From an uncultured Collinsella sp. (GTDB lineage: Bacteria; Actinomycetota; Coriobacteriia; Coriobacteriales; Coriobacteriaceae), in the NCBI GenBank assembly GCA_900547125.1, contig URFU01000102.1, positions 1-7,588 on the forward strand: a stretch of 7,588 nt of DNA, read 5' to 3'. The position numbers were made by a program, and so were the translations under genes. Positions 1 to 5,380 of this stretch are shown here, in pieces. Each line of letters opens with the position of its first letter. Position 1 is the stretch's first letter. The notes under the pieces were generated by a model. It ran no database searches, had not been told where the DNA came from, and was given only the letters and a program-made list of their open reading frames with translations.

Positions 1-799
1 CCACGAGCCCGAGATCTTCAACGCCGTTCGTTTTGGCGCCATCTGTGAAAACGTGGTACTCGATGAGAATCGCAAGCCTAACTACGACGACGTCTCGATC
101 ACGCACAATACGCGCGTGGCCTACCCTGTGGAGCATATCCCCAACGCGTGGACCAAGGGCATGGGCACCACTCCGAGCGTCGTGCTGTTCCTGACCTGCG
201 ACGCCTTTGGCGTGTTGCCGCCCATCTCGCGCCTGACGGCCGACGCCGCCATGTACCACTTTGTGACGGGCTTCACCGCCAAGATCCCCGGCACCGAGGT
301 CGGCGTCACCGAGCCCACGCCCACGTTCTCCTCGCTGTTTGGCGAGCCGTTTATGCCGCTCGATCCTATGGTCTATGCCAAGATGCTCGGCGAGCGTATC
401 GCCGACGGTCGCACGCGTGTGTACCTGGTCAACACCGGCTGGATCGGCGGCGGCTACGGTGTGGGTCATCGCATCGAGCTGGCCTACACGCGCTCGCTGG
501 TCGCGCGCGCCCTCGACGGCACCATCGAGGACAGCGAGTTCGTGCACGACGATATCTTTAACGTCGACATTCCCACCACGTGCCACGGTGTGCCCGACGG
601 CATTCTGGTGCCGCGCCAGTACTGGCAGAGCACCGCTCGCTACGATGAGGCAGCGCACAACCTGGCGGTGATGTTTGAGGAGAACTTCGAGAAGAAGTAC
701 TCGCACCTGCCCGAGTCTGTCACGGCCGCCGGCCCGCACGCTCAGGTGCCCGCCGACGCCCGTCATCGCGGCCGCGGGCTGCTGGGACTTCGCCACTAG
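1..799 (+). CDS. pckA: Phosphoenolpyruvate carboxykinase (ATP), C-terminal part
   Basis: ATP-dependent PEP carboxykinase converts oxaloacetate plus ATP to PEP, CO2 and ADP in the cytosol; in anaerobes it can run in the carboxylating direction. The reading frame is open from base 2, so the gene starts outside the window and 265 codons are visible of a family usually about 530-540 residues long. The visible part opens with HEPEIFNAVRFGAICENV, followed by NTRVAYP (its Arg is the family's PEP/oxaloacetate-binding arginine), the highly conserved DAFGVLPPISRLTAD, GFTAKIPGTE, TEPTPTFSSLFGEPF and YLVNTGW. The nucleotide-binding kinase loops lie upstream and cannot be checked. After the usual AAGP ending there is a basic tail of about 17 residues that E. 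coli PckA lacks. A palindromic terminator-like repeat lies 17 bp after the stop. Family assignment is near certain. Confidence 0.96.
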   Translation, partial: HEPEIFNAVRFGAICENVVLDENRKPNYDDVSITHNTRVAYPVEHIPNAWTKGMGTTPSVVLFLTCDAFGVLPPISRLTADAAMYHFVTGFTAKIPGTEVGVTEPTPTFSSLFGEPFMPLDPMVYAKMLGERIADGRTRVYLVNTGWIGGGYGVGHRIELAYTRSLVARALDGTIEDSEFVHDDIFNVDIPTTCHGVPDGILVPRQYWQSTARYDEAAHNLAVMFEENFEKKYSHLPESVTAAGPHAQVPADARHRGRGLLGLRH

Positions 800-816
800 C
801 GTCGCTTTAGACCCAC

Positions 817-855
817 AACCACCATAAAGGGGACAGGCACCTTTGTGGTGGTTTT
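817..855 (+). repeat. Palindromic repeat family A, copy 1 (likely pckA terminator)
   Basis: Arms AACCACCATAAAGG (817-830) and CCTTTGTGGTGGTT (840-853) pair over 14 bp with one G-U wobble around the loop GGACAGGCA. TTTT at 852-855 makes it a plausible intrinsic terminator for pckA. The same element recurs at 1775-1815 and 3818-3858, but there the loop reads TGCCTGTCC, the reverse complement, so this copy is inverted relative to the other two. It looks like a small REP-like intergenic element that also serves as a terminator. Confidence 0.85.
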
Positions 856-882
856 GCTCGCGCGGATGACTCGGGTTACAAT
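854..882 (+). promoter_or_regulatory. Sigma70-type promoter for the B3/B4 leader
   Basis: TTGCTC (854-859) and TACAAT (877-882) are separated by exactly 17 bp, which predicts transcription starting near 889. The first two bases of the -35 box belong to the T-run of the adjacent palindromic repeat. The transcript would enter the structured leader at 897-982 and then the gene at 1027. Predicted from sequence only. Confidence 0.55.
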
Positions 883-888
883 ACGCCT

Positions 889-982
889 GACATATCGCCC
901 CCTTCTCCGGATGGGGGCAGCGTAAGCGCTCTTGTGGCGGCACCGTAGGACTTTGAAGGTGGCCGTCGTAAGGGCGCTTTTT
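889..982 (+). ncRNA. Candidate structured leader or small RNA
   Basis: The predicted transcript from the promoter at 854-882 first forms a 6-bp GCCCCC/GGGGGC hairpin (897-902 with 913-918, loop TTCTCCGGAT), then a long terminator hairpin ending in a T-run at 978-982. If most transcripts stop there, the product is a small RNA of about 95 nt. If termination is conditional, this is an attenuator for the B3/B4 gene starting 45 nt downstream. I recognise no known riboswitch class. GGCACCG inside the hairpin resembles part of the T-box core, but there is no room for a T-box Stem I after the predicted start. Confidence 0.4.
925..982 (+). terminator. Strong intrinsic terminator in the B3/B4 leader
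   Basis: Bases 925-941 (AGCGCTCTTGTGGCGGC) pair continuously with 962-978 over 17 bp, counting four G-U wobbles. ACC/GGT can extend the helix by three pairs past a bulged G. TTTTT follows immediately at 978-982. The hairpin lies between a promoter and a start codon rather than after a gene, as expected for an attenuator or a small-RNA terminator. Confidence 0.7.
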
Positions 983-1026
983 GTTTGGGTGCCCTCGCTC
1001 GGGCGCGAATCGTGAAGGGAGCATGT

Positions 1027-1746
1027 ATGAAGAGCTTTATTGCCGAGGATTCATTTTGGGAGCTGTTTCCTCAGGCGGCGGTCGGTGTTGTGGTCGTGGA
1101 GGGTATGAAGCCCGCGGCCCAGATACCTCAAGAGGATGTGGACGCGATAGCGGCGCTGCTCGACCGTGCCAATATCGATGCGGAGCGTCATCTGACCAGC
1201 GATACAATCAGCGAGAACGCACCGGTCAAGGCATGGCGCGAGGCCTATCGTCTGTTCAAGACCAAAAAGGGCGCGCGCTGTTCAATCGAGAGCCTGCTCA
1301 AGCGCGTGCTCAAGGGCAAGCCGGTGGGCCACATTACGCCCGCGGTGGATATCTATAACACGGTGTCGCTGTCCTATGCACTGCCCGTGGGAGGCGAGGA
1401 TCTGCATGCGATTGAGGGGGACCTTCGCTTGAAGGTGACCGACGGCGGGGATGCGTTCCTGCCGCTTGGCGAGGAAGCGGATGACCCGACGCTGCCCGGC
1501 GAGCTTGCCTACATTGACGATGCAGGTGCCGTGTGCCGCTGCTGGAACTGGCGCGACGGCGTTCGAACGGCTCTATCCGACGATTCGGCCGACGCGTTTT
1601 TGGCGATTGAGTGCGTAGAGCCCGAGCGCATGGGGGACTGTCAGGCCGCCATCGATCGCTTAGCCGAGCTGCTTGAGCGCTATCTGGGGGCGACGGTTGT
1701 CGTTAAGACGCTTGTGACCCGCGACAATCCCCGCGTGGGGCTGTAG
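1027..1746 (+). CDS. Free-standing B3/B4 (PheT editing-like) domain protein
   Basis: A 239-residue cytosolic protein of the stand-alone B3/B4 family, related to the editing module of the phenylalanyl-tRNA synthetase beta subunit, where B3/B4 hydrolyses mischarged Tyr-tRNA(Phe). Family hallmarks are visible: NAPVKAWREAYR (64-75), SIESLLKRVLKG (86-97), VDIYNTVSLSYALPVGGEDL (107-126), GEL.YID (158-164) and CRCWNWRDG (170-178). No aminoacylation motifs, tRNA-anchoring domain or membrane segment are present, so it would act in trans if it edits tRNA at all; the true substrate cannot be read from sequence. The ATG at 1027 is chosen because GAAGGGA (1014-1020) lies 6 nt upstream. An in-frame TTG at 985 would add 14 residues but overlaps the leader terminator. 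The gene appears monocistronic, with an attenuator-like leader before it and a palindromic terminator 28 bp after its stop. Confidence 0.87.
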   Translation: MKSFIAEDSFWELFPQAAVGVVVVEGMKPAAQIPQEDVDAIAALLDRANIDAERHLTSDTISENAPVKAWREAYRLFKTKKGARCSIESLLKRVLKGKPVGHITPAVDIYNTVSLSYALPVGGEDLHAIEGDLRLKVTDGGDAFLPLGEEADDPTLPGELAYIDDAGAVCRCWNWRDGVRTALSDDSADAFLAIECVEPERMGDCQAAIDRLAELLERYLGATVVVKTLVTRDNPRVGL

Positions 1747-1774
1747 CAACTTCTGCAAATCATACTCGCCGGTC

Positions 1775-1816
1775 AAAACCACCACAAAGGTGCCTGTCCC
1801 CTTTGTGGTGGTTTTT
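1775..1816 (+). repeat. Palindromic repeat family A, copy 2 (terminator-like)
   Basis: AAAACCACCACAAAGG (1775-1790) and its exact reverse complement (1800-1815) form a perfect 16-bp stem around TGCCTGTCC, followed by one more T. The arms start with A4 and end with T5, so the hairpin could terminate transcription in either direction. It follows the B3/B4 stop by 28 bp and precedes the MarR gene. This is the most perfect of the three copies. Confidence 0.88.
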
Positions 1817-1865
1817 ATGTTGATGAGTTAACAAATAGGGCGCGCAGTGCTGGCGGCCGCTGGGT

Positions 1866-1886
1866 ACGGTTAAGATGTTTACCCGT
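1866..1886. promoter_or_regulatory. Candidate MarR operator upstream of its own gene
   Basis: ACGGTTAA (1866-1873) and TTACCCGT (1879-1886) form an inverted repeat with 7 of 8 positions matching around a 5-bp centre. The 21-bp spacing fits a MarR dimer binding site. It sits 33 bp before the MarR start codon and overlaps a weak -10-like TAAGAT (1871-1876), as expected for autorepression. I saw no matching site before degV. Confidence 0.4.
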
Positions 1887-1919
1887 TAGCATTATGCAAG
1901 CGAAAGGCGGTCGTCTCCC

Positions 1920-2369
1920 ATGCAACAGAGCGACGAGACACGTTTCGAGGACTTTGTCGGACTGATCAGCGGACTCTACAAGGAGATTCAGCGCATTAAG
2001 ACATCTGAGGGCGCAAGGCTGGGCCTTAAGGGCTCCGACGTCATGTGCCTGTACTATCTTGAGCGCAGCAAGGACGGCTTGACTGGCGCTGACCTCGCCC
2101 GCATGGCTGGCGTGACCCGCGCTGCCGTCTCGCGCACGCTGGCGCATCTGGAGGAGGGCGGCTACGTTGAGGTCGACGATTCGGGCGATGCCGCCGTTAA
2201 GTATCGCGCCCCGGTTCGCCTGACCACGTTGGGCGGCGAGAGCATGAACGAGGCCGATCACATTATTCGCGAGGTGCTCGACACCACCGGCAAGGCCATG
2301 GGTGTGGAGCAGCGTGAGCAGATGTATGCGTCGCTGCGTACGATTCTCAACACCTTGCGCGAGCTGTAG
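1920..2369 (+). CDS. MarR-family winged-helix transcriptional regulator
   Basis: A 149-residue dimeric DNA-binding regulator of typical MarR length. The N-terminal helices (about 5-35) would form the dimer arm. The winged HTH runs from about residue 38 to 100: GLTGADLARMAGVTRAAVSR (53-72) contains the HTH, with the recognition helix near 66-79. EEGGYVEVDDSG with the following YRAPVRLTTLG is the wing, and the last helices (about 110-149) return to the dimer interface. No redox cysteine pair stands out and the ligand is unknown. The start is supported by AAAGGCGG (1903-1910), 9 nt upstream. MarR proteins usually repress themselves and adjacent genes; the inverted repeat at 1866-1886 fits autoregulation. 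degV begins 119 bp downstream on the same strand and may or may not be a target. Confidence 0.92.
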   Translation: MQQSDETRFEDFVGLISGLYKEIQRIKTSEGARLGLKGSDVMCLYYLERSKDGLTGADLARMAGVTRAAVSRTLAHLEEGGYVEVDDSGDAAVKYRAPVRLTTLGGESMNEADHIIREVLDTTGKAMGVEQREQMYASLRTILNTLREL

Positions 2370-2488
2370 GGCCGCCTGGGCATTTGCTTCCCATTAACAA
2401 CTGCATCGTCCCGTTTAAGCGCGTATACCGTGCCGGGGCATTGCTGTCAAAATTCCCTGCGCGAGGTCCGCGCAAGAAAGGATTCGCT

Positions 2489-3343
2489 ATGTCCGTCCGC
2501 ATTATTACCGATTCCGCAAGCGATATGTCGCCGGCCGAGCATCCGGCACTGGCCGTTTTGCCGCTGTCCGTCACCTTTGGAACCGATGTGTTCATGGATG
2601 GCATCGACATCGATCACCAGCGCTTTTACGAGATGCTCGTGGAGCGCGATGAGCTGCCCAAGACCGGCCAGGTCAACCCGTACGCGTTTTCGCAGGCTAT
2701 CACCGAGGCTCGCGAAGCCGGCGATGAGGCCGTGATTATTACTGTGGGCGCTAAGCTTTCGGGCACCAATCAGAGTGCCCGTACCGCACTAGCCGAGGCG
2801 CCGGGCGGCGACGTGTTCGTGGTAGATAGCAACAACGTCACCCTGGGCGAGCGCGTCCTGGTCGAGTATGCGCTGCGCTTGGTGGACGAGGGCCGTAGCG
2901 CGGCCCAGATCGCGGCGGCGGTCGAGGCCGTGCGCGACCGCGTGGTGGTTATTGGCCTGCTCGAGACGCTGGAGTACCTGGTGCGCGGCGGTCGCCTGTC
3001 TGCTGCCGCCGGCGCCGTGGGTACGCTGCTCAACGTAAAGCCTGTGGTAGCTGTCGAGGACGGTCTAATCGTGCAGCTGGGCAAGGCACGCGGTTCCAAG
3101 AACGGCCGCAACCTGCTGAACCAAAAGGTCGAAAAGGCGGGCGGCATCGACTTTTCCATGCCGCTGGCGCTCGGCTATACGGGCCTTTCGGATGCGGTGC
3201 TCAAGAAGTATATCGAGGACAGCGCGGCACTGTGGGCTGGCCACACCGAGGGCGAGCTGCCCGTTCACACCATCGGCGCCACCATCGGCACCCACGTAGG
3301 CCCCGGCGCCGTAGCCGTAGCCTTCTTCCAGCCCGCCAACTAA
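2489..3343 (+). CDS. DegV family fatty-acid-binding protein
   Basis: A 284-residue DegV (FakB-like) protein, the usual family length. Such proteins bind a single fatty acid; those that partner with the kinase FakA present it for phosphorylation, feeding exogenous fatty acids into phospholipid synthesis. Visible hallmarks are VRIITDSASD (3-12), PKTGQVNP (57-64, the usual TTSQPSP loop with the second Ser as Gly), SGTNQSA (91-97, whose Ser binds the fatty-acid carboxylate in homologues), ETLEYLVRGGRLS, LLNVKPV and GTHVGPGAV near the C-terminus (HVGPG 269-273). The ATG at 2489 is chosen because AAAGGA (2477-2482) lies 6 nt upstream and the protein then starts right at the first beta strand; an upstream in-frame ATG at 2384 would add 35 atypical residues. 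A small TGCGCG/CGCGCA hairpin (2458-2474) lies just before the RBS. No FakA-like DAK-domain gene is in the window. The 90-bp palindrome follows 13 bp after the stop. Confidence 0.94.
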   Translation: MSVRIITDSASDMSPAEHPALAVLPLSVTFGTDVFMDGIDIDHQRFYEMLVERDELPKTGQVNPYAFSQAITEAREAGDEAVIITVGAKLSGTNQSARTALAEAPGGDVFVVDSNNVTLGERVLVEYALRLVDEGRSAAQIAAAVEAVRDRVVVIGLLETLEYLVRGGRLSAAAGAVGTLLNVKPVVAVEDGLIVQLGKARGSKNGRNLLNQKVEKAGGIDFSMPLALGYTGLSDAVLKKYIEDSAALWAGHTEGELPVHTIGATIGTHVGPGAVAVAFFQPAN

Positions 3344-3356
3344 GCGACCTGCCAAC

Positions 3357-3446
3357 AAATGATCCCTTGGGGACGGAGGAAAACGGATCATCGACCGCAC
3401 GGAGGCCGCGAATGATCCGTTTTCCTCCGTCCCCAAGGGATCATTT
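3357..3446. repeat. Palindromic repeat family B, perfect 35-bp inverted repeat
   Basis: Bases 3357-3391 and 3412-3446 are exact reverse complements over 35 bp, around a 20-bp centre (3392-3411). Each arm contains the sequence AAATGATCCCTTGGGGACGG or its complement. The length and perfection far exceed a terminator. It resembles a REP/BIME- or MITE-like element inserted between degV and the MGMT-like gene. The outer bases on the right run into TTTCTTT (3444-3450), so it could also end the degV transcript. Its GGGGACGG shares GGGGAC with the GGGGACAGGCACC core of family A. No transposase gene is in the window. Confidence 0.88.
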
Positions 3447-3480
3447 CTTTATGCTGTTAATGCGGAGAGGGGAGCGAGCG

Positions 3481-3801
3481 ATGGCGTCTGAGGGCTTTTT
3501 TGAGCGGGTGTACGAGGTGGTCGAGCAGATCCCCGAGGGGATGGTCGCCACGTATGGTCAGGTGGCGCTGCTTGCCGGTCGTCCACGAAGTGCACGCTAT
3601 GTGGGGTATGCGCTGCATAGCAACCCACGCCCTGGTCAAATTCCCTGTCATCGCGTGGTGTTTGCCGACGGCCGTATCTGTGAGGGCTTTGCCTTTGGCG
3701 GTCCCGATGCTCAGCGCGAGCTCTTAATGGGGGAGGGTGTGGCGTTTACCGATTCCATGCACGTCGACTTGGCCGCCTGTCGCTGGCCAGCTGGACTCTA
3801 A
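3481..3801 (+). CDS. Small MGMT/ATL-like DNA alkyltransferase domain protein
   Basis: A 106-residue protein consisting only of the DNA-binding/active-site domain of O6-alkylguanine-DNA alkyltransferases. TYGQVALLAG (24-33) and PRSARYVG (35-42) give the helix-turn-helix with the tyrosine (Y25) and arginine finger (R39) used for base flipping. IPCHRVV (54-60) holds the alkyl-acceptor Cys56. The size and the ending (LLMGEGVAF...VDL...RWP) resemble alkyltransferase-like proteins such as E. coli YbaZ, which have Trp in place of that Cys and act by flagging lesions. With Cys present, direct methyl transfer is possible but not proven. ATG 3481 is chosen because GGAGAGGGGAG (3464-3474) lies 6 nt upstream; in-frame ATGs at 3412, 3451 and 3460 lie in or near the palindrome. 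It sits between repeat families B and A, so it is probably its own short transcription unit. Confidence 0.9.
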   Translation: MASEGFFERVYEVVEQIPEGMVATYGQVALLAGRPRSARYVGYALHSNPRPGQIPCHRVVFADGRICEGFAFGGPDAQRELLMGEGVAFTDSMHVDLAACRWPAGL

Positions 3802-3817
3802 CAGTTCTGCCGTGGCC

Positions 3818-3858
3818 AAAACCACCACGAAGGTGCCTGTCCCCTTTGTGGTGGTTTT
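3818..3858 (+). repeat. Palindromic repeat family A, copy 3 (terminator-like)
   Basis: AAAACCACCACGAAGG (3818-3833) pairs with CCTTTGTGGTGGTTTT (3843-3858) over 16 bp with one G-U wobble, around the loop TGCCTGTCC, in the same orientation as copy 2. It lies 16 bp after the MGMT-like stop codon and ends in TTTT, so it probably terminates that gene. The changed base keeps pairing on the + strand as G-U, which hints that the + strand RNA hairpin matters. Confidence 0.87.
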
Positions 3859-3938
3859 CCGTTGTAGGTTTACCGGGGCTAACTTATGGAGAAGGTGTGG
3901 CGGCGCATATTGACGCAAGAAAGTAAACCACGGTGAAC

Positions 3939-4089
3939 TATATTATATTCAGCAACGGAGCAGGCAATAGGCGATGAAAAAGCCTGCCCTGTTGAGTTTG
4001 ATTCGCATTCCTCCCCTCTGTGCGATTCAACGGTGTACTTCGGGAACGGGCCCGCTGGCAACTGACTGCCGGCGGGCCCGTTCCCGTTT
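3939..4089 (+). ncRNA. Candidate orphan small RNA between convergent genes
   Basis: The roughly 390-bp gap between the MGMT-like gene and trpS has no convincing ORF but shows ordered secondary structure on the + strand. TATATTATATT (3939-3949) is a -10-like patch with no good -35 at proper spacing. After it come hairpin 1 (3953-3965 with 3982-3994: 13 bp with one wobble, one mismatch and a 16-nt loop), hairpin 2 (3998-4006 with 4022-4030: 9 bp with a central T-T mismatch, its 15-nt loop carrying CCTCCCC, complementary to Shine-Dalgarno sequences), and the terminator hairpin at 4041-4086. No gene follows on this strand, so a leader role is excluded. A 63-codon ORF from 3974 lacks a well-spaced RBS and any recognisable motif. 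Confidence 0.4.
4041..4089 (+). terminator. Very stable 20-bp hairpin, terminator-like
   Basis: Bases 4041-4060 pair with 4067-4086 along 20 bp with one T-G wobble and a 6-nt loop (ACTGAC). Only TTT follows, so termination may rest on stem stability. It ends the candidate small RNA, or shields the convergent trpS from read-through. Confidence 0.6.
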
Positions 4090-4131
4090 GTCGGGGGAGT
4101 GCGGTGGCCGGAGCCGAACCGCTCGGGCAAC

Positions 4132-4160
4132 AAAAAAGGCGGACGCCGTAGCGTCCGCCC
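4132..4160 (-). terminator. Intrinsic terminator of trpS
   Basis: Read on the minus strand, GGCGGACGC and GCGTCCGCC form a perfect 9-bp stem closed by a C(UACG)G tetraloop of the unusually stable UNCG class, followed by TTTTTT (4137 down to 4132). It lies 35 bp past the trpS stop codon, a textbook position. Confidence 0.9.
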
Positions 4161-4194
4161 TATAGCAATCGAAAGCTCAAGCCAGCAGATCGGT

Positions 4195-5243
4195 CTAGTA
4201 CACCATGCCCATGGCGTCCCGAACCTCGGCCAGGGTCTGCTCGGCGATCTCGTTGGCGCGACGGTTGCCCTCGTGCAACACGTCCTTCACATAGTCCAGA
4301 TCGTTCTCGTAGCGCTGGCGACGCTCGCGGATCGGTGCGAAGTACTCGTTGACGGCCTCGGTCACGTACTTCTTGAGCTGGCCGGAGCCGCCCATGCCGA
4401 TCTCCTCGGCAATTTCGACCTCGGAGCGACCGGTGCAGATGGCGGCCGTTGAAAGCAAACCGGACACGCCGGGGCGGTTCTCGGGATCGAACGTGATCAT
4501 GCGCTCGGAGTCGGTCTGGCTCTTCTTGATGCGCTTGGCCGTCTCCTCGGCGGTCATCGAGATGTTGATGGCGTTGCCGTAGCTCTTGCTCATCTTGCGA
4601 CCGTCCAGGCCGGGCAGCAGCGGGGTCTCGGACAGCAGCGCGTCGACCTCGGGGAACACCTTGCCGTAGCGGTTGTTAAAGCGGCGGGCGATGGTGCGGG
4701 TGAGCTCGATGTGCGGCAGCTGGTCGCGGCCGACGGCACGACGTTGCCCTTGCAGAACAGGATGTCGCAGGCCTGGTGCACCGGGTAGGTGAGCAGAAGG
4801 CCGGTGAGCTCGTGGCCCGAGGCCTCCATCTCGGCCTTAACCGTGGGGTTGCGCGCCAGCTCGGCCTCGGACACCAGCGACAGGAACGGCAGCATGAGCT
4901 GGTTGGCGGCGGGCACGGCGGAGTGCGCATAGATCATGGTCTTGTTGGGGTCGATGCCGCAGGCAAGGTAGTCCATGACCATGTTGTACACGTTGTCCTG
5001 GATGTGCTCGGTGGTGTCGCGGTCGGTGATGACCTGGTAGTCGGCGATGAGCACGTTGGTCTTGGCGCCCATGTTTTGCAGCTCCACGCGGCCCTTGAGG
5101 GTGCCAAAGTAGTGGCCCAGGTGCAGGCGGCCGGTGGGGCGGTCACCGGTAAGCATGGTGAACTTCTCGGGTGTCTTGGCCAGGCCATCGCGAATGGCGT
5201 TGCTCTTTTGCAGCGCGACTTCGTAGCTGTTCTCGTTTGGCAT
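4195..5243 (-). pseudogene. trpS: Tryptophan--tRNA ligase, broken by a 1-bp deletion
   Basis: Class I aminoacyl-tRNA synthetase that charges tRNA(Trp) in the cytosol. The start ATG at 5243 has AGGAG about 6 nt upstream; an ATG at 5273 would add 10 residues and lacks a comparable site. The first frame encodes residues 1-170, including GDRPTGRLHLGH (33-44, the HIGH motif) and YPVHQACDILFCKGNVVP. Directly after P170 (codon at 4736-4734) the frame breaks and the protein turns into low-complexity Ser/Ala/Arg sequence. In another frame, typical TrpRS sequence resumes at once: GRDQLPHIELTR, then GRKMSKSYGN with KMSKS at 217-221, to a stop at 4195. Restoring one G on the minus strand (GTGCCG-GTC-GGC, giving VPVGRDQ) yields a full 349-residue enzyme, normal in length and in both signature motifs. 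Everything else is conserved, so the lesion is either very recent or a sequencing error. It lies 137 bp behind the glycosyltransferase gene, with no clear promoter of its own. Confidence 0.93.
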
Positions 5244-5380
5244 GATTGCTCCTAACGTATATTCATGGGTCAAGATGATAACGCGTTTATTGGAGGGGCG
5301 GGAGAGGGGCGGCTTGTGCGATGGGTGCGGCGCGGCTGCGCTTGGCCAGCGGCGCCTGGGCGCATCCTCGGCAGCTTAAC

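Noticed and set aside
889..982. T-box riboswitch before the B3/B4 gene, from GGCACCG in the terminator hairpin
   Set aside because: Only 7 bases match the T-box core, and the predicted transcript leaves about 36 nt before the terminator, far too little for Stem I with a specifier loop.
985..1026. Upstream TTG start for the B3/B4 protein
   Set aside because: TTG 985 overlaps the terminator T-run and has no RBS, whereas ATG 1027 has GAAGGGA at good spacing and begins near the conserved domain.
3412..3480. Longer MGMT-like protein starting inside the 35-bp inverted repeat (ATG 3412), and a minus-strand ORF across the same palindrome
   Set aside because: Both frames encode the same MIRFPPSPRDH because the DNA is palindromic; the real RBS is just before 3481.
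3910..3915. TTGACG as the -35 box of the candidate small RNA
   Set aside because: The nearest good -10 (TATATT at 3939) is 23 bp away, too far for a sigma70 promoter.
3974..4165. 63-codon + strand ORF beginning MKKPALL
   Set aside because: No well-spaced RBS, no known motif, and it reads through two strong hairpins and the minus-strand trpS terminator; random open frame is more likely.
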